Below, piece by piece: positions 57,167-64,000 of a DNA stretch of 64,000 nt; position 1 is the stretch's first letter; the number at the start of each line of letters is the position of its first letter. The notes under the pieces are model-generated. The model made no database searches. It saw nothing but the letters and a program-made list of their open reading frames with translations, and was not told the DNA's origin. The position numbers and the translations under genes were made by a program. Source of the stretch: Chryseobacterium sp. 7 (lineage in GTDB: Bacteria > Bacteroidota > Bacteroidia > Flavobacteriales > Weeksellaceae); NCBI RefSeq assembly GCF_003663845.1, contig NZ_RCCA01000003.1:62001-126000 (forward strand), in the 5' to 3' direction.

Positions 57167-57697
57167 ATGAAAATATTAGCATTTGCCGGAAGTACATCTT
57201 CCATTTCGATTAACAGAGAACTGGTCAAGTTTGTTCTGAAAGATTTTCAGGATGAGGAAATCAACCTGATAGACCTCAACGATTACACCATGCCCGTTTT
57301 CTCTGTAGACCTTGAAAAGAAAGGGTTTCCGGATGAAGCCCATCAGTTTTTAAAAGCGATTGAAGAATGTGATGTGATTATATGCTCTCTTGCAGAACAC
57401 AACCGTTCTTACAGTTCCGCTTTTAAGAATGTTTTTGACTGGTCTTCAAGGATCAATGTAAAAGTATTTCAAAATAAACCAATGCTTCTGATGAGCACTT
57501 CTCCCGGAGGTTATGGCGGTGGAAATGTAATGAATACGGCAAAAACATTTTTCCCACAGTTTGCAGCAGATATCAAAGATACTTTTTCATTACCGAAGTT
57601 TTACGAAAATTTCGATCTGGAAAGCGGAGTCATCAATCCGGATATGCTAAGCGAACTGAAGGGCAAAATACAGAACTTTAAAAATCAGGTACAATAA
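57167..57697 (+). CDS. NADPH-dependent FMN reductase family protein
   Basis: 176 residues of the flavodoxin-like fold: AFAGSTSSISINRELVKFVL forms the FMN phosphate loop, and STSPGGYGGGNVMNTAKTFF the later FMN-binding loop. Such enzymes reduce quinones, azo dyes or chromate. Its stop codon is directly followed by the start of the TMEM175-like gene (TAAATG), so the genes are coupled. Confidence 0.92.
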   Translation: MKILAFAGSTSSISINRELVKFVLKDFQDEEINLIDLNDYTMPVFSVDLEKKGFPDEAHQFLKAIEECDVIICSLAEHNRSYSSAFKNVFDWSSRINVKVFQNKPMLLMSTSPGGYGGGNVMNTAKTFFPQFAADIKDTFSLPKFYENFDLESGVINPDMLSELKGKIQNFKNQVQ

Positions 57698-58276
57698 ATG
57701 ACTAAAGGAAGACTGGAAGCATTCAGTGATGGTGTTCTTGCTATTATCATCACGATTATGGTACTTGAGCTGAAAGTACCGGAAGGAAATAGCTGGACAA
57801 GCCTCAAGCCTCTCCTTCCTAAGTTTCTGGCTTATATTTTCAGCTTTATCTATGTAGGAATCTACTGGAACAATCATCATCATCTGTTTCAGACTGTAAA
57901 GAAAGTAAATGGAAGTATCCTTTGGGCTAATCTTCACGTTCTGTTCTGGCTTTCCCTGATGCCTGTAGCTACAGAGTGGATTGGAACTACGAATTTCGCC
58001 AAGAATCCTGTTGCAGTTTATGGTATCGGGCTTATCATGTCCGCCATTGCTTATACCATTCTGGAGCATGTCATCATCCGGTGCGAGGGAGAAGATTCTA
58101 AGCTGAAAGAGGCCATTCATTCAAAATATAAAGAATATATCTCTATTGTATTTTATGTCCTGGGAATCGCTACTTCATTTTTTTATCCTTATATTGCCAT
58201 AGGTTTTTATTATCTAGTGGCTCTTATATGGCTGATTCCCGACAGAAGAATCGAAAAAACATTAAAAGAAAATTGA
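57698..58276 (+). CDS. TMEM175/DUF1211 family membrane protein
   Basis: 192 residues with RLEAFSDGVLAIIITIMVLELKVP at the N-terminus. The FSD motif in the first helix is diagnostic for TMEM175 K+-channel homologues; bacterial members of this six-helix family form tetrameric potassium-permeable channels. Further helices at about 43-60, 75-95, 110-128 and 150-185 are visible. Begins immediately after the FMN reductase stop codon. Confidence 0.9.
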   Translation: MTKGRLEAFSDGVLAIIITIMVLELKVPEGNSWTSLKPLLPKFLAYIFSFIYVGIYWNNHHHLFQTVKKVNGSILWANLHVLFWLSLMPVATEWIGTTNFAKNPVAVYGIGLIMSAIAYTILEHVIIRCEGEDSKLKEAIHSKYKEYISIVFYVLGIATSFFYPYIAIGFYYLVALIWLIPDRRIEKTLKEN

Positions 58277-58277
58277 T

Positions 58278-58496
58278 ATGGAAACACACGAATATCCTAA
58301 CGGAAACATCACTGTCATCTGGCAGCCTAAAAAATGTATCCATTCTGCCATCTGTGTAAAAACACTTCCAAAAGTCTACAATCCTAAAGACAGACCTTGG
58401 ATAAAAGCAGAAAACGCAAGTCCTGAAGAACTTAAAAATCAAATAGATCTATGCCCGTCAGGGGCATTAAGTTATCAATTCAATACAGCAAAATAA
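58278..58496 (+). CDS. yjdI: YjdI-like divergent 4Fe-4S mono-cluster protein
   Basis: 72 residues: KKCIHSAICVKTLPKVYNP and IDLCPSGALSY give three or four cysteine ligands of the Fer4_19 family. Its stop overlaps the OsmC start (TAATG), and starts 1 base after the TMEM175-like gene. The YjdI-OsmC-YjdJ order is a compact redox cassette also known from other bacteria. Function of YjdI is unknown. Confidence 0.9.
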   Translation: METHEYPNGNITVIWQPKKCIHSAICVKTLPKVYNPKDRPWIKAENASPEELKNQIDLCPSGALSYQFNTAK

Positions 58497-58891
58497 TGGC
58501 GGTAACAGTAAAAGCAAATTTAGGAAAAACAAAATATTATACAGAAGTAACTGCCGGAGAAAATACAATCATTACGGATGAACCGATTGATAAAGGCGGA
58601 CAGAATAAAGGTCTTAATCCCATGGAAATTCTGGCTACGTCACTGGCAAGCTGTACAGCAGCTACATTGAGAATGTATATTGAAAGAAAGGAATGGGATG
58701 TGGAAAACATCAATGTAGAAGTAGAGCTTGAAAATTTCCCATTAACCAAAAGAGCAGTTTTCAAAAGAGACATCAGTTTTGATGGTATTCTGGATGACGA
58801 GCAGTGTAAAAGACTGCACACCATTGCGGATGCATGCCCAGTTCATAAAATATTAACCAACGACATAGAAATACTAACTAAATTCTCATAA
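58496..58891 (+). CDS. OsmC family peroxidase
   Basis: 131 residues from ATG 58496 (MAVTVKANLGKTKYY); an in-frame ATG at 58451 lies inside yjdI and is discounted. SLASCTAATLRMYIERKEW and ADACPVHKIL carry the two active-site cysteines of OsmC/Ohr thiol-dependent organic-hydroperoxide reductases. Part of the yjdI-osmC-yjdJ cassette, overlapping yjdI by 1 base and ending 1 base before yjdJ. Confidence 0.93.
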   Translation: MAVTVKANLGKTKYYTEVTAGENTIITDEPIDKGGQNKGLNPMEILATSLASCTAATLRMYIERKEWDVENINVEVELENFPLTKRAVFKRDISFDGILDDEQCKRLHTIADACPVHKILTNDIEILTKFS

Positions 58892-58892
58892 C

Positions 58893-59180
58893 ATGATCGA
58901 AGTAAAACAAAACAACGACGAAAAACACGGAAGTTTTGAAGCTTTCATAGATGGAAGACGCGCAGGAATGATGACCTATACCTGGGCAGGAGAAGAAAGA
59001 TTTATTATAGACCACACCGAGGTGGAAGAAGCTTACAACGGAAAAGGCGTAGGCAAGGAAATGCTTCTGGCAGCTGTAGATTTTGCCAGAAAAAATGATA
59101 AGAAGATTATTCCCCTCTGCCCTTTTGCTAAGGCAAGTTTCCAGAAAAGTGAGGAACTTCAGGATGTTTTAGTGAATTAG
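58893..59180 (+). CDS. yjdJ: YjdJ-type GNAT acetyltransferase (2)
   Basis: 95 residues: FEAFIDGRRAGMMTYTWAGEERFIIDHTEVEEAYNGKGVGKEMLLAAVDFARKNDKKIIPLCPFAKASF. The GKGVGKE acetyl-CoA loop and LCPFAK end mark the YjdJ-like mini-GNAT family. It is a paralogue of the gene at 55881. Last gene of the redox cassette, followed by a terminator. Confidence 0.9.
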   Translation: MIEVKQNNDEKHGSFEAFIDGRRAGMMTYTWAGEERFIIDHTEVEEAYNGKGVGKEMLLAAVDFARKNDKKIIPLCPFAKASFQKSEELQDVLVN

Positions 59181-59204
59181 TCACTGTATTCTAACCTTAC
59201 CATA

Positions 59205-59240
59205 CAAACCTTTCAGAGATCATTCTGAAAGGTTTTTGTT
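59205..59240 (+). terminator. Terminator of the redox gene run
   Basis: AAACCTTTCAGA pairs with TCTGAAAGGTTT around GATCAT, followed by TTGTTTT. Confidence 0.9.
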
Positions 59241-59337
59241 TTCAATGGAAAACACTGATTTAAAGCAAATTAATAATTACAACTTGTTTTGAAACTAACA
59301 GGATTTCAAATTCATGATTCACGACTGATCTTTTTTA

Positions 59338-59345
59338 TATATTTG
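59338..59345 (+). promoter_or_regulatory. -7 element of the sodium:solute symporter gene
   Basis: TATATTTG, 20 bases before the ATG at 59366. No clear -33 TTG. Confidence 0.5.
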
Positions 59346-59365
59346 CTAAAATTTAAAAATCAAGC

Positions 59366-60925
59366 ATGAATCCAGGAACTATCCTTTTGCTATTTGTTTT
59401 CGTCTACTTTATCGGGCTTTTGATCATTTCATATTTCACCAGCCGGAATTCTGATAACCAGTCATTTTTTATCGGTAACAAAAAGAGTAAATGGTGGCTC
59501 GTTGCATTTGGGATGATAGGAACCAGCTTAAGCGGGGTTACTTTTATTTCCGTTCCTGGAACGGTAGGAAAGATGACCGACTCCGAATATATCTACGGTG
59601 GTTTCGAATATTATATGATGGTAATCGGGTTCTTCATCGGATACTTTATCGTTGCTGCAATATTGCTTCCACTCTATTATAAGATGAATCTGACTTCTAT
59701 TTATACCTATCTGGGAAAAAGATTCAATGTAGAAGCTCATAAGATTGGCTCTATCTTTTTTATTATTTCAAGGGCAATTGGTGCTACAGCAAGATTATAT
59801 CTGGTAGTGAATGTCTTACAGATATTCTTGCTTGAAGGTTTGGGAGTTCCGTTTTGGGCAACTTCCCTTGTTCTTTTATTGATGGTGCTTCTGTATACTT
59901 TTGAAGGAGGTGTAAAAACCATTGTGATCACAGATACATTGCAGACTTCTTTCATGATCATCAGTCTTGTGGCTTGTATTGCTTATATTTTATCTAACCT
60001 GAATTTATCATTCGGTGAAGCTTATACCATTCTTGAACAGAAAAACTATACCCATTTCATCAATTTTGATCCGAATTCCAAAACCTTTTTCCTGAAAACT
60101 ATTTTGGGCGGAATTTTCATCACCATTGCTATGACAGGTCTTGATCAGGAGATGATGCAGAAAAATATTTCTGTGGACAATCTTCAGAATTCCAAGAAAA
60201 ACATGCTGACTTTTGCAGGAACACTTCTTATCGTAAACCTTGCCTTCTTATTCCTGGGAGGGTTATTATACCTTTTCGCATTGCAGCACGGAGCAGAATA
60301 TGGAACGATAAAAGCTGAAACAGTAACCAATATTTTCGGATTTAAAGATGCAGCAGGAAACATTAAAAACGTGATGGGAGACGACCTTTTCCCAGCTTTA
60401 TCACTTCAGGGGTATTTCCCGATGGCTATTTCCGTTATTTTCATTATCGGACTGATCTCTGCATTATTCCCGTCCGCCGATGGTGCTTTAACGGCTGTAA
60501 CAAGTTCATATTGTGTAGATTTATTAAACCTTAATGAAGATAAAACCAAAACTGAAAAAGAGAAGAAACGTCTTCGTATGAAAGTGCATTTGACTTTCAC
60601 TGTGGTTTTCTTTATCCTTATTATGGTTTTCAAAGCATTGAATGACAAATCTATCGTTTATCTGATCATGGAAATTGCAGGATATACTTACGGACCGCTT
60701 TTAGGATTGTTCGCCTTTGGAATTTTCACGAAGTTTCAGATTTCAAAAAAGTATTCAATTCTTACGGTGACTCTTTTAGCACCTGTATTGACTTATTTAA
60801 TCAATATGGCAGTTACAACTTATACAGATTATAAAATCGGGGTTGAACTGATTGTTCTGAACGGACTGCTCACTTTTATAGGCCTTTGGCTGGTAAAAAA
60901 CAAACAATATTTAAAAGTAGTTTAA
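59366..60925 (+). CDS. Sodium:solute symporter (SSS family)
   Basis: 519 residues with about 13 membrane segments. FFIGNKKSKWWLVAFGMIGTSLSGVTFISVPG is the conserved helix-1 region and GLISALFPSADGALTAVTSSYCVDLLN the SSS signature (helix 8, Na+ site). It couples uptake of a small organic solute to sodium. The substrate is unclear; homologues in Flavobacteriia are often linked to sialic acid, sugars or amino acids. Monocistronic. Confidence 0.9.
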   Translation: MNPGTILLLFVFVYFIGLLIISYFTSRNSDNQSFFIGNKKSKWWLVAFGMIGTSLSGVTFISVPGTVGKMTDSEYIYGGFEYYMMVIGFFIGYFIVAAILLPLYYKMNLTSIYTYLGKRFNVEAHKIGSIFFIISRAIGATARLYLVVNVLQIFLLEGLGVPFWATSLVLLLMVLLYTFEGGVKTIVITDTLQTSFMIISLVACIAYILSNLNLSFGEAYTILEQKNYTHFINFDPNSKTFFLKTILGGIFITIAMTGLDQEMMQKNISVDNLQNSKKNMLTFAGTLLIVNLAFLFLGGLLYLFALQHGAEYGTIKAETVTNIFGFKDAAGNIKNVMGDDLFPALSLQGYFPMAISVIFIIGLISALFPSADGALTAVTSSYCVDLLNLNEDKTKTEKEKKRLRMKVHLTFTVVFFILIMVFKALNDKSIVYLIMEIAGYTYGPLLGLFAFGIFTKFQISKKYSILTVTLLAPVLTYLINMAVTTYTDYKIGVELIVLNGLLTFIGLWLVKNKQYLKVV

Positions 60926-60941
60926 ATCTTTATAAAAAATA

Positions 60942-60976
60942 GAAAAAGGCTGTCTTCAATGGAGACAGCCTTTTTT
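60942..60976. terminator. Bidirectional terminator between symporter and metalloprotease
   Basis: AAAGGCTGTCT pairs with AGACAGCCTTT around TCAATGG, A-run before and T-run after. Confidence 0.92.
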
Positions 60977-60996
60977 ATTGGAATTAACAGAATGGA

Positions 60997-63231
60997 TTAT
61001 TCTTTAATCCACTTGATTGTTTTCTCTAAATTCTTAGACTTAATCTTGATCAGATAATCTCCCTTAACCAATGAAGATAAGTCAAAAGTACCTGTTTTAT
61101 CATGGTCCAGTTTATTATCAACCTGAGTAAATACCAATCTTCCGCTTACATCATATACAGTAATATCAAACACTTCATTTGAGTTGGTAAATTTGATATT
61201 CAGAAGCCCTTTACTTGGATTAGGATACACCACGAATACATCTTTGTTTACCCCAGCTTCATTTACGCCCAATGTTTGAGTGATCGTAAAGTTGATAGGG
61301 TTAATGTTATAGAAAACATTCGTTTCTGCAGCTACCATAATTCTGGCCTGTGTTGTGTTCACGTTTGGAATGGTAATGGTTTCAGAACCATCATTCGGAG
61401 TAGAAGCTAAAATCAAAGTAGGATAAGTAAGACCACCATCTGTTGAAAGGTAAATATTAACAGTGGCTGCACTCACTGGAAATGCAGTTGTATTGGCAAC
61501 ATTCCATGTGATAGTCTGGGTAGAATTACCTGCCCAGCTTACTGCCGTAGTAGGAGCTGTTACAGTGAACGGCCCTGAGTTTCCATCAACGGTAATAATA
61601 GCATCATCGTTTGAAACACCCGCACAGCCTGCATTATTATCTCTTACCGTCAGTCTGAACTCCATCGTTCTGGCGTAAGATGGTAAAATTTCTCCTTTAG
61701 ATACTGTGTTATTAATAACGTCTGTAATTTTAGGGAAATATCTGTAAGGAACGGTTACCGGCATAAACGATCTGAATATAGCCGCATTTCCTGTAGGAAC
61801 ATTCCAGTTACTTGCCGGGCCCACATCATTCTGCTCCCAGCAGTATGTAAGTGGATTGTTGTCTATATCTGAAGCAGATCCTTCCAGTCTAAATGGGGTA
61901 CTCTTAGGGATCGTATAATCACCTCCCGCATTTACAGTAGGAGCAAAATTATTGGAAGGAATAGTCACCTGACATGTTGTTGACTGAACTTTTGTGGTGA
62001 TAGACTGATATGATTTGGTATGAAAAATGGGAATACTATTATTGGCTAAATTGTTGGTAGTGCCGCAAATTCCCGCATAAGCCATTATTGTAATTCCGCT
62101 TCCCGGTTCTACAGCATTGGCTGCACTGCGGTTTCCACTACAACTTCCTGTAGTAGCATTAAAAGTATGCGGACCTCCAAACTGGTGTCCTACTTCATGG
62201 GCTACATAATCAATATCGTAAGGATCTCCCACAGGGTTAGGTGAACCCGTGATTCCTCTTCCTTTATTGGTAGTGTTACAGATTACACCTAATCCGGCTA
62301 ATCCGCCACCTCCGGTACTGAAAGTATGCCCAATATCATAATTGGCATTGCCTATCAATAAATCAATCTGAGTCTGGCTTTCGTCAATTAGTGTATAGGC
62401 ATCATCATTTCCGTTGAACGGATCTGTAGCAGCATTGGTAAAGACTACATTGGCCTCGTTATCTACTAATACTAATCTTGAAGCAACTTCCTGCTCATAC
62501 ACTCCATTCACTCTGTTTACAGAAGTTACAATGGCAGAAAGTGTTTGAGCAACAGTAGGAGTAGCTGTTCCCGTTGCCGCTACGGCATATTCTCCTGTAC
62601 ATGCAACAGCAAGCCTGAAAACTCTAATTTGAGTTCCTACGCTTGGAGCTGTGGTTTTTTGAGCGTTTTTTTTTCCTAGCGCCGTATCATCCTCATCTTT
62701 TACACCACAAGATCTCGGATTTTTATCAATCAGATCACTTTTCTTGTAAATGATATAATTGTTTACATCCAGTTTTGCATAAGGATCAATATAGGTATCA
62801 CCAGCTACCACAGATTTGATCTGCGCATGGAAACCCAGTTCTGTAAAATCCAGTTTGATAGTGGCATATTTATCATCAATTCCCTGCCCGGTAAAGGTAA
62901 CAATCTGAGGAAACTGACTGGCTAATCCTGGAGCCATTACTGAAGATTTCCAGATTCTGAATTTTGCTTTCGTACCATCAGGCATTGGCAAAACAATAAT
63001 TGGAGCGTTATCTTTACGGTCACTGTCTTTCAATTCCGGAACAGAATTAAAATAACTTTTCATTCCAGCTACATCCAATGTGTAGGTCATTGACTTTTCC
63101 GGTTGTACTGTCCTGTTTTTAGGATCTGCTTTAATGGACCTCTCACTGATTACCGTAAAAAAGTCCTGGGCTTTCCCGGAGGAAATGGATATCACAAATA
63201 TCCCCAGATAAAATAATTGTTTAATTTTCAT
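60997..63231 (-). CDS. Secreted metzincin metalloprotease with type IX secretion signal
   Basis: 744 residues. Signal peptide (about 1-21), propeptide-like region to about 195, then a reprolysin-like catalytic domain with the metzincin zinc site HEVGHQFGGPH (His345, Glu346, His349, His355) and a Met-turn-type ITIMAYAGIC. A beta-sandwich region follows (about 440-640), and the last 75 residues (VFVVYPNPSKGLLNIKF ... GDYLIKIKSKNLEKTIKWIKE) are a type A C-terminal domain recognised by the type IX system. Likely cell-surface or released protease, active on host or environmental protein. Confidence 0.92.
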   Translation of the reverse strand: MKIKQLFYLGIFVISISSGKAQDFFTVISERSIKADPKNRTVQPEKSMTYTLDVAGMKSYFNSVPELKDSDRKDNAPIIVLPMPDGTKAKFRIWKSSVMAPGLASQFPQIVTFTGQGIDDKYATIKLDFTELGFHAQIKSVVAGDTYIDPYAKLDVNNYIIYKKSDLIDKNPRSCGVKDEDDTALGKKNAQKTTAPSVGTQIRVFRLAVACTGEYAVAATGTATPTVAQTLSAIVTSVNRVNGVYEQEVASRLVLVDNEANVVFTNAATDPFNGNDDAYTLIDESQTQIDLLIGNANYDIGHTFSTGGGGLAGLGVICNTTNKGRGITGSPNPVGDPYDIDYVAHEVGHQFGGPHTFNATTGSCSGNRSAANAVEPGSGITIMAYAGICGTTNNLANNSIPIFHTKSYQSITTKVQSTTCQVTIPSNNFAPTVNAGGDYTIPKSTPFRLEGSASDIDNNPLTYCWEQNDVGPASNWNVPTGNAAIFRSFMPVTVPYRYFPKITDVINNTVSKGEILPSYARTMEFRLTVRDNNAGCAGVSNDDAIITVDGNSGPFTVTAPTTAVSWAGNSTQTITWNVANTTAFPVSAATVNIYLSTDGGLTYPTLILASTPNDGSETITIPNVNTTQARIMVAAETNVFYNINPINFTITQTLGVNEAGVNKDVFVVYPNPSKGLLNIKFTNSNEVFDITVYDVSGRLVFTQVDNKLDHDKTGTFDLSSLVKGDYLIKIKSKNLEKTIKWIKE

Positions 63232-63560
63232 ATATAATGGTATGTAATTTTTATTAATTCAAATATTAAGTCCAAAAACTAAATAATATTTAGTTAAATA
63301 TTAATAATTCAAATATTATAGAATTATAAAATTAGTTAAATTAATTCAATTATTACATATTAAAATTCAAAAAAAGTCCAAATTCAATTACAAAAAAATC
63401 AATGATCCGGCTAGGGCAAAGCATTCCATTCAATAAATATTTTTTTCTTTTTTTCCGTAAAATAACTGATTTTATAGGCTTTCCGTTTTGATTATCTTTG
63501 GTGTAAAAATATCAACACTATCCAAAATTGATCAAACAAAAAAACAGAAACTTAAAAACT
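63232..63560. other. 329-bp very AT-rich intergenic region
   Basis: Between divergent genes. Contains a dyad AACTAAAT/ATTTAGTT (63277-63295) upstream of the protease and a TATCTTTG element (63493-63500) for the last gene. No gene or strong RNA structure seen. Confidence 0.55.
63493..63500 (+). promoter_or_regulatory. -7 element of the last gene
   Basis: TATCTTTG, 60 bases before the ATG at 63561. Confidence 0.45.
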
Positions 63561-64000
63561 ATGAAAAAACTAATCTCAATTCTCCTGTTTTCATTAACAT
63601 TTGGATTCACGAGTGCTCAGGAAAACTTTGAAGTATCAACCTTACGAATCGGACCTTTTAAAGTTTTCATGCCTAAAGTTGAGGCTGAAAAAATAGCAGG
63701 AACCAAACTGGCCAATTCAAACGGAGAGAAAAAAAATATGGTAAAATATAACGGGGAAACTATTCAGATTGATCTTTTTGACAATTATATTAATGAGGCC
63801 AACCCGAGCGTTCCTTCTATTACTTACATGACAACTTCGAGCAAAAAATTTAAGACGAAAAGCGGAATCGGCGTGGGAAGTACAAGGGATGATCTGATCA
63901 ATGCCTATAAAAATTATGCTAACTTCAGTGTACGCCCGGACTGGGATTCTAATGGAAAACCGATTAAAGATACCGGATATTTTAATCTTGAAGACAGCCA
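63561..64000 (+). CDS. Secreted protein of unknown function (partial, runs off the right edge)
   Basis: An open frame from ATG 63561 to the window end gives 146 residues, starting with a signal peptide (MKKLISILLFSLTFGFTSAQ). The mature part begins ENFEVSTLRIGPFKVFMP and contains GIGVGSTRDDLINAYKNYANF, a G-x-G-S-T-R-D-D pattern seen in small periplasmic domains that monitor solute-like ligands. No family call made. Truncated by the window, so its length and C-terminus are unknown. Confidence 0.7.
   Translation, partial: MKKLISILLFSLTFGFTSAQENFEVSTLRIGPFKVFMPKVEAEKIAGTKLANSNGEKKNMVKYNGETIQIDLFDNYINEANPSVPSITYMTTSSKKFKTKSGIGVGSTRDDLINAYKNYANFSVRPDWDSNGKPIKDTGYFNLEDS

Noticed and set aside
63277..63295. 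AACTAAAT/ATTTAGTT dyad as an operator
   Set aside because: Surrounding DNA is almost pure A/T, where such dyads are expected by chance.

Overview
The window looks like chromosomal DNA of a Chryseobacterium-type member of the Flavobacteriia (Weeksellaceae, Bacteroidota). Support comes from the low GC content, lysine-start signal peptides ending in AQ, SusC-like TonB-dependent receptors, a type IX secretion C-terminal sorting domain, a PNGase F-type glycosidase, and a promoter style (TAnnTTTG at about -7, often with TTG/TTTG 18-20 bp upstream) that recurs in front of more than 20 genes. No rRNA, tRNA, CRISPR array, phage or transposase gene was seen. The species is an inference; no database was consulted.

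Layout. 1-1713: AhpD-like protein (cut by the left edge), DoxX, a Crp/Fnr regulator and a DUF1304 protein. 1714-5184: a long structured leader followed by a proVWX-type glycine betaine ABC operon. 5246-7188: an HxlR regulator divergent from a zinc-less alcohol dehydrogenase-like enzyme and a cupin, with a palindromic operator between. 7181-7357: a 177-bp MITE-like inverted repeat. 7364-9891: a TonB receptor with a CxxC in its plug, overlapping a thioredoxin-like gene. 10015-19498: a catabolic block with homogentisate dioxygenase, two CoA-transferases, 4-hydroxyphenylpyruvate dioxygenase, fumarylacetoacetase and a flavin reductase domain protein, i.e. the core of the tyrosine/homogentisate route from 4-hydroxyphenylpyruvate to fumarate and acetoacetate (maleylacetoacetate isomerase was not seen here).

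19700-28446: an Ivy-like lipoprotein, an alpha/beta hydrolase, a HipA-like kinase plus DUF3037 pair, an esterase, CstA and a large TonB receptor. 28655-44091: mainly housekeeping genes (UvrD/PcrA helicase, M16 protease pair, SecG, RecR, glycosyltransferase, PepD, LOG-type phosphoribohydrolase, ferredoxin with its reductase, PheS). 44218-53180: YceI, an orphan ABC ATPase, a candidate small RNA, YjdM/PhnA, an RsmB-type methyltransferase, a PNGase F-like protein with a GLPGLI-type N-terminal domain, asparagine synthase B and a secreted unknown. 53323-59180: an MFS exporter followed by a same-strand run of small redox/stress genes (two pirins, two YjdJ acetyltransferases, FMN reductase, TMEM175-like channel, YjdI, OsmC). 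59366-64000: a sodium:solute symporter, a metzincin secreted by the type IX system, and a truncated secreted unknown.

The intergenic space is unusually rich in non-coding repeats. At least six families are visible, several with two or three copies in this window. The most interesting loose ends are the CxxC TonB receptor/thioredoxin operon under a palindromic operator, the HipA-like/DUF3037 module, the possible small RNA at 46040-46146, and an ACTTAA-type motif shared by two promoter regions of the tyrosine block.
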